From a virus, in the IMG/VR virus record IMGVR_UViG_3300043427_000968, positions 1-21,450 of that record: DNA of 21,450 nt. The stretch is one strand, 5' to 3'. A model generated the notes under the pieces. It searched no databases, was not told the DNA's origin, and saw only the letters and a program-made list of their open reading frames with translations. Both the position numbers and the translations under genes were made by a program. Of this stretch, positions 19,070 through 21,450 are shown piece by piece (positions within the stretch are counted from its first letter, which is position 1; every line of letters begins with the position of its first letter).

Positions 19070-19258
19070 TCAGACCAGCGCTGCGGCATACTCCGTCATG
19101 GCCTGTTGACGGGCCTTGGTGGCTGCAACCATGGCGGCCTGCAGCTTGAGCTGTTTGGCGGTCATGGCTGAGCCGGCAGGGCCAGCGGCAGCCCAGAAGG
19201 CGTCTTTGGCTGCTTTTTCAGCGGCTTGCAGGTGACGGACTTGTTGAAGGGTGGTCAT
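19070..19258 (-). CDS. Small helical phage protein (62 aa)
   Basis: The start is ATG 19258. The product is Ala-rich and helical: MTTLQQVRHLQAAEKAAKDA, FWAAAGPAGSAMTAKQLKLQ, then AAMVAATKARQQAMTEYAAA. Two helices separated by a GPAG turn suggest a helical hairpin. On the minus strand upstream, a TATAGT sequence (19301..19296) about 40 bases before the start could be a -10 element, though no good -35 is visible. Function is unknown. Confidence 0.65.
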   Translation of the reverse strand: MTTLQQVRHLQAAEKAAKDAFWAAAGPAGSAMTAKQLKLQAAMVAATKARQQAMTEYAAALV

Positions 19259-19361
19259 GGCTGTGCGGTGTGGTGGGGTCGCCCCCTTGCTCTGAACTAT
19301 AGCCCCTAGGTTGCGCTAGCGCCACCGCCAAGCTGTATTGCTGCCTAGTGCTAGTAAAAGT

Positions 19362-19955
19362 TCACAAAGCAAGCGGCAGTTGGCTGGCCAGTGCTGGCAG
19401 GGGTTTGCCACCCCATTGGTCTGCCATCGCATCGGCAATGCCTTGGTAGGTGCGAGAGCGTTCTTTCCAGCGATCAGGGCCTGGGGGCATCCGATGCACC
19501 TTGGCCTCACGGCCCTGCACCAACTGTGTTGGCCTAAGCCGTGGCAAGTTTTTCAGCCAGAGACAAGTGGCCTTGGTTTCACCGTGGCCGAACTCCCATG
19601 GCTGAATGATCTGCTGGGGCGGGGCAATGGAGCTGCTGATCACGCTCACCGGGTTTTCAATGGCCCAGCGTTCTATGGGCGCATCCATAAGAAGCCGCAC
19701 AAAGTCGAGAGCTTCGGCCTGCTCGCGTTGCTTGCGGTGAAAGTGACGGCTGCCAGAAACGGCCAGATGGGTGCAGGGTGGATGAGCCACCATCAGATCC
19801 CAGCCATCGGCTAGCAAGGGTTCCACCGGCTGCTGCAGGTGGTAGCGCGGGTCGCCTTCGCAGTCCAAAAGGTCACATGACCATGCGTCGTGGCCATGGC
19901 GGCGAAAGGCATCGCGCACCCTGCCGCTGTATTCGCAAGCCACCAAGACGCGCAT
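19362..19955 (-). CDS. DNA cytosine methyltransferase-like protein
   Basis: The product has 197 residues from ATG 19955; the frame extends to 20003 but overlaps the nuclease gene without need. The N-terminus MRVLVACEYSGRVRDAFRRH has the position and pattern of the SAM-binding motif I of cytosine methyltransferases ('L..FE.SG.....F...GH'). WSCDLL follows as an acidic motif II-like turn. WDLMVAHPPCTHLAVSGSRH near 67-87 carries a PPC that parallels the catalytic Pro-Cys motif IV. AIENPVSVISS near 112-122 resembles the 'ENP' motif. It is much shorter than a full 5-methylcytosine enzyme and lacks an evident target-recognition domain, so it may be a reduced phage type or a relative with another role. 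It starts 2 bases after the nuclease stop. Confidence 0.65.
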   Translation of the reverse strand: MRVLVACEYSGRVRDAFRRHGHDAWSCDLLDCEGDPRYHLQQPVEPLLADGWDLMVAHPPCTHLAVSGSRHFHRKQREQAEALDFVRLLMDAPIERWAIENPVSVISSSIAPPQQIIQPWEFGHGETKATCLWLKNLPRLRPTQLVQGREAKVHRMPPGPDRWKERSRTYQGIADAMADQWGGKPLPALASQLPLAL

Positions 19956-19957
19956 GG

Positions 19958-20668
19958 TCAAAACGGCCTGAAGCGGGCCTCGTACTGGTCCAACACGGAC
20001 CACCAGCTATCAAGGCACTGCTGCGCGTCGTGGGTCTGGACCTGCAACCCACCAGGGCGTGCCCAGAGGCTGAGGCACCGGCTAAAGAGCAGGCCATAGC
20101 GGTCGCCAGCCATGTGGACACCAGCGCCAAGCTGGGGGCTGATGTCATAGGGCTTGCCGGCAGGACCAAGAGTCTTGAGGTCGGCAATGCCGTAGGTACC
20201 GTCTGGAAACTGGAAGATCAGGTCGAGGGTGCCCGCCACGTTGCGCTTGAGGCAATAGACCATCAGCTCAGAGCCAATGGGCGTGATGGACTCCCAGATG
20301 GGGTGCTCAAGGATGGGGCGGATATAGGAGCCAAAGGGCTTGTACTCCTCAGAACTCGCATTCGGCGGGGTCTTCCAGGTACTCGCCGGGTTCCAGCGAT
20401 GGTTGACGAAGTGCTCCAGCGCTTGGTGTGTGGTGTTGCCACGAGCTTCCCAGACGTGGCGTTTGGCCATGATCTGGGCCATCTGTTCCGGGGTCTTGGT
20501 GACCGCTGAGATCACCCCCGTGACCGAGATCGGGAACCTGTGGCTCTGGTGGCCATCGTTGAGGGAGTAGGTCCACGTTTCTGGGTCCCTCGTTAGGCCT
20601 AGGGACGGCAGCCACGTCAAAGTCGCGGGGGCTGATGGGTTGGACGGCTTCGGCGGGGGGCTGATCAC
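19958..20668 (-). CDS. PD-(D/E)XK exonuclease (Cas4/RecB-like), probably 5'-frameshifted
   Basis: The frame has 236 codons from GTG 20668, which follows an in-frame TAA by nine bases and has no ribosome site, so this start is doubtful. Nuclease motifs are clear: ARGNTTHQALE near 75-85 ('G...H..LE'), ELMVYCLKRNVAGTLDLIFQ near 134-153 with the D149 metal ligand, and YGIADLKT near 159-166 with D163 and K165 (D-x-K core). QLGAGVHMAG follows near 179-188 with the Gln of RecB-type nucleases. These enzymes act in phage recombination or DNA degradation. The N-terminal piece probably lies in the frame at 20349..20840, joined through the G run at 20655-20660. Confidence 0.82.
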   Translation of the reverse strand: MISPPPKPSNPSAPATLTWLPSLGLTRDPETWTYSLNDGHQSHRFPISVTGVISAVTKTPEQMAQIMAKRHVWEARGNTTHQALEHFVNHRWNPASTWKTPPNASSEEYKPFGSYIRPILEHPIWESITPIGSELMVYCLKRNVAGTLDLIFQFPDGTYGIADLKTLGPAGKPYDISPQLGAGVHMAGDRYGLLFSRCLSLWARPGGLQVQTHDAQQCLDSWWSVLDQYEARFRPF

Positions 20669-20840
20669 GGAGGAGGTTTAGGTAAGGGGGATGGACAAAG
20701 GCGGGGATATGGGTGGCCTGTTCTTTGGTCTCTAGCCATCCTCGACTGGGCTGGTCAAGATCAGCAAGGGTCCAATAACCGGCATGAATGCCGCGCTGCA
20801 GGGTCAAGCGAACCGAGTAGCTGTCAAAGGCTGGGTTCAT
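20349..20840 (-). CDS. Frame with the probable N-terminal part of the nuclease
   Basis: The frame is 163 codons from ATG 20840. The first ~60 residues look real (MNPAFDSYSVRLTLQRGIHA, GYWTLADLDQPSRGWLETKE, IPAFVHPPYLNLLRDQPP). From about residue 62 on, the frame runs antisense-free but out of register with the nuclease and reads as a low-complexity Pro/Gly/His string. The simplest reading is that one base was gained in the six-base run at 20655-20660 (G6 on plus, C6 on minus). With five bases the frame would continue QPPPKPSNPSAPATLTWLPS straight into the nuclease, giving about 290 residues. Alternatives are a sequencing error, slippage on the homopolymer, or two truly overlapping genes. Confidence 0.6.
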   Translation of the reverse strand: MNPAFDSYSVRLTLQRGIHAGYWTLADLDQPSRGWLETKEQATHIPAFVHPPYLNLLRDQPPAEAVQPISPRDFDVAAVPRPNEGPRNVDLLPQRWPPEPQVPDLGHGGDLSGHQDPGTDGPDHGQTPRLGSSWQHHTPSAGALRQPSLEPGEYLEDPAECEF

Positions 20841-20903
20841 TGCTCAATTGCAGGCGGAGCCCTGAAGCCAAGGCAGAAGCCTAGCCCTAGGTACCGCTAG
20901 CAG

Positions 20904-21224
20904 TCAATTCCAAGACGAGGAGCCGGCATAGCGGCTTTGGATCAGGTCGCGCTCGTAGGTCTCCTTCGCCTGCGCTGCCAAGGGGTGCCGCGCATAGCGG
21001 CCTAGGCCACCGTGACGGCCATCAATCGGTGGAAGGTAGGTGCAGAAGCAGCCTTCCTCGTCGTAGCGGCCCACCTGATGCGGACCAGCAAGCTGCCAGC
21101 CCTGCTTTTCCCAGTTGTCCGCACTGTCGGTATTGGTCAGCTGGTAGGTGGTCGGCTCACCGGGTTTGCCCTTGGTCATAGGCCAGACGAACGTGCCGGC
21201 CTTGGTGGGGTCGTACAGCTTCAT
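20904..21224 (-). CDS. Unknown phage protein (106 aa)
   Basis: The start is ATG 21224 fused to the preceding stop (TGATG). The product starts MKLYDPTKAGTFVWPMTKGK, contains LTNTDSADNWEKQGWQLAGP near 29-48 and VGRYDEEGCFCTYLPPIDGR near 51-70, and ends RDLIQSRYAGSSSWN. A CFC pair and several Trp and Tyr residues suggest a compact fold, but no family is recognised. It precedes the nuclease gene with a 63-base gap (20841-20903) that holds nothing obvious. Confidence 0.72.
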   Translation of the reverse strand: MKLYDPTKAGTFVWPMTKGKPGEPTTYQLTNTDSADNWEKQGWQLAGPHQVGRYDEEGCFCTYLPPIDGRHGGLGRYARHPLAAQAKETYERDLIQSRYAGSSSWN

Positions 21225-21450
21225 CACAGCACCGTCTGGCCAGGGATGATCAGCTCAGGCTGCCGCGTCTGATGGCGTTCCAGCAGCGCTAGGTAGCAGC
21301 AGTCCCGAAGCCAACGAAAACAATCCGGCATGGCCACCGTGAAGCCCCGTGGGCTGCGTAGTTCCGCGTGCTGCACGTCCATGGCCATCTGCACCGCTCG
21401 CAGCAGGTCCTCGGGCCGTACCTCGTCGCAGGCGGCCTTCCATTCGTCGA
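21224..21450 (-). CDS. Unknown phage protein, 5' part cut by window edge
   Basis: Only the last 74 codons are visible (codons from 21448). They read DEWKAACDEVRPEDLLRAVQ, then MAMDVQHAELRSPRGFTVAM, PDCFRWLRDCCYLALLERHQ and a C-terminal IIPGQTVL. A helix with Trp and two adjacent Cys residues (LRDCCYLALLERH) is the clearest element. The longer minus-strand frame at 21255..21443 in another register is a shadow. Translational coupling to the next gene (TGATG) supports this frame. No function is assigned. Confidence 0.7.
   Translation of the reverse strand, partial: DEWKAACDEVRPEDLLRAVQMAMDVQHAELRSPRGFTVAMPDCFRWLRDCCYLALLERHQTRQPELIIPGQTVL

Noticed and set aside
19259-19361. Promoter upstream of the 62-residue gene (TATAGT at 19301..19296)
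   Set aside because: A -10-like hexamer only; no -35 at proper spacing, so not listed as a feature.

Overview
The window is a piece of a tailed double-stranded DNA phage genome or prophage (Caudoviricetes) with a siphovirus-type plan. It holds a terminase pair, DUF4055-like portal, scaffold, HK97-fold capsid protein, connector, tail tube and a tape measure of about 650 residues. It is GC-rich (roughly 60%). I see no integrase, repressor, tRNA or host gene. The host is not proven. The portal family, the small structural proteins and the general look are compatible with a phage of cyanobacteria such as Synechococcus/Cyanobium, but that is inference. Both ends of the window cut genes.

Nearly everything is on the minus strand and reads from right to left. 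From 21.4 to 17.4 kb is a tightly packed DNA-processing block: small unknown proteins, a PD-(D/E)XK nuclease that appears frameshifted, a methyltransferase-like protein and a RusA resolvase. From 17.4 to 15.4 kb are a small unknown gene and the small and large terminase subunits. From 15.4 to 13.2 kb is an invaded region. It has two HNH endonucleases, a small plus-strand ribbon-helix-helix gene, a second diverged copy of the terminase C-terminus stranded downstream of the first HNH gene, and an unknown phage gene. From 13.2 to 12.7 kb is a non-coding array in which blocks of a degenerate 5-bp repeat alternate with three related hairpins; it ends in terminator-like structures. From 12.7 to 4.5 kb come portal, scaffold, capsid, four small proteins, the minor head protein, a connector, a sigma-70-like factor and the tail tube protein. 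A two-gene connector/tail-completion cassette (3.65-4.48 kb) is inverted to the plus strand. The tape measure and two further tail genes follow to the left edge.

The most striking object is inside the minor head protein gene. An intein (6744..7697) interrupts the conserved H..CRC motif. Instead of an in-frame endonuclease domain, its central part is the exact antisense of an intact plus-strand gene (6813..7691). That gene encodes a helix-turn-helix plus Vsr/EDxHD-like nuclease. The two reading frames are in codon register, so the intein stays open while the homing endonuclease is written on the other strand, fully nested in the intein.

Together the genes form the replication/recombination end, packaging, capsid and tail modules of one phage. 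At least three nuclease elements have colonised conserved late genes: the intein's antisense nuclease and two HNH genes. Gene starts were chosen by Shine-Dalgarno-like sequence and overlap with neighbours. All functional names rest on reading motifs by eye, not on database searches.
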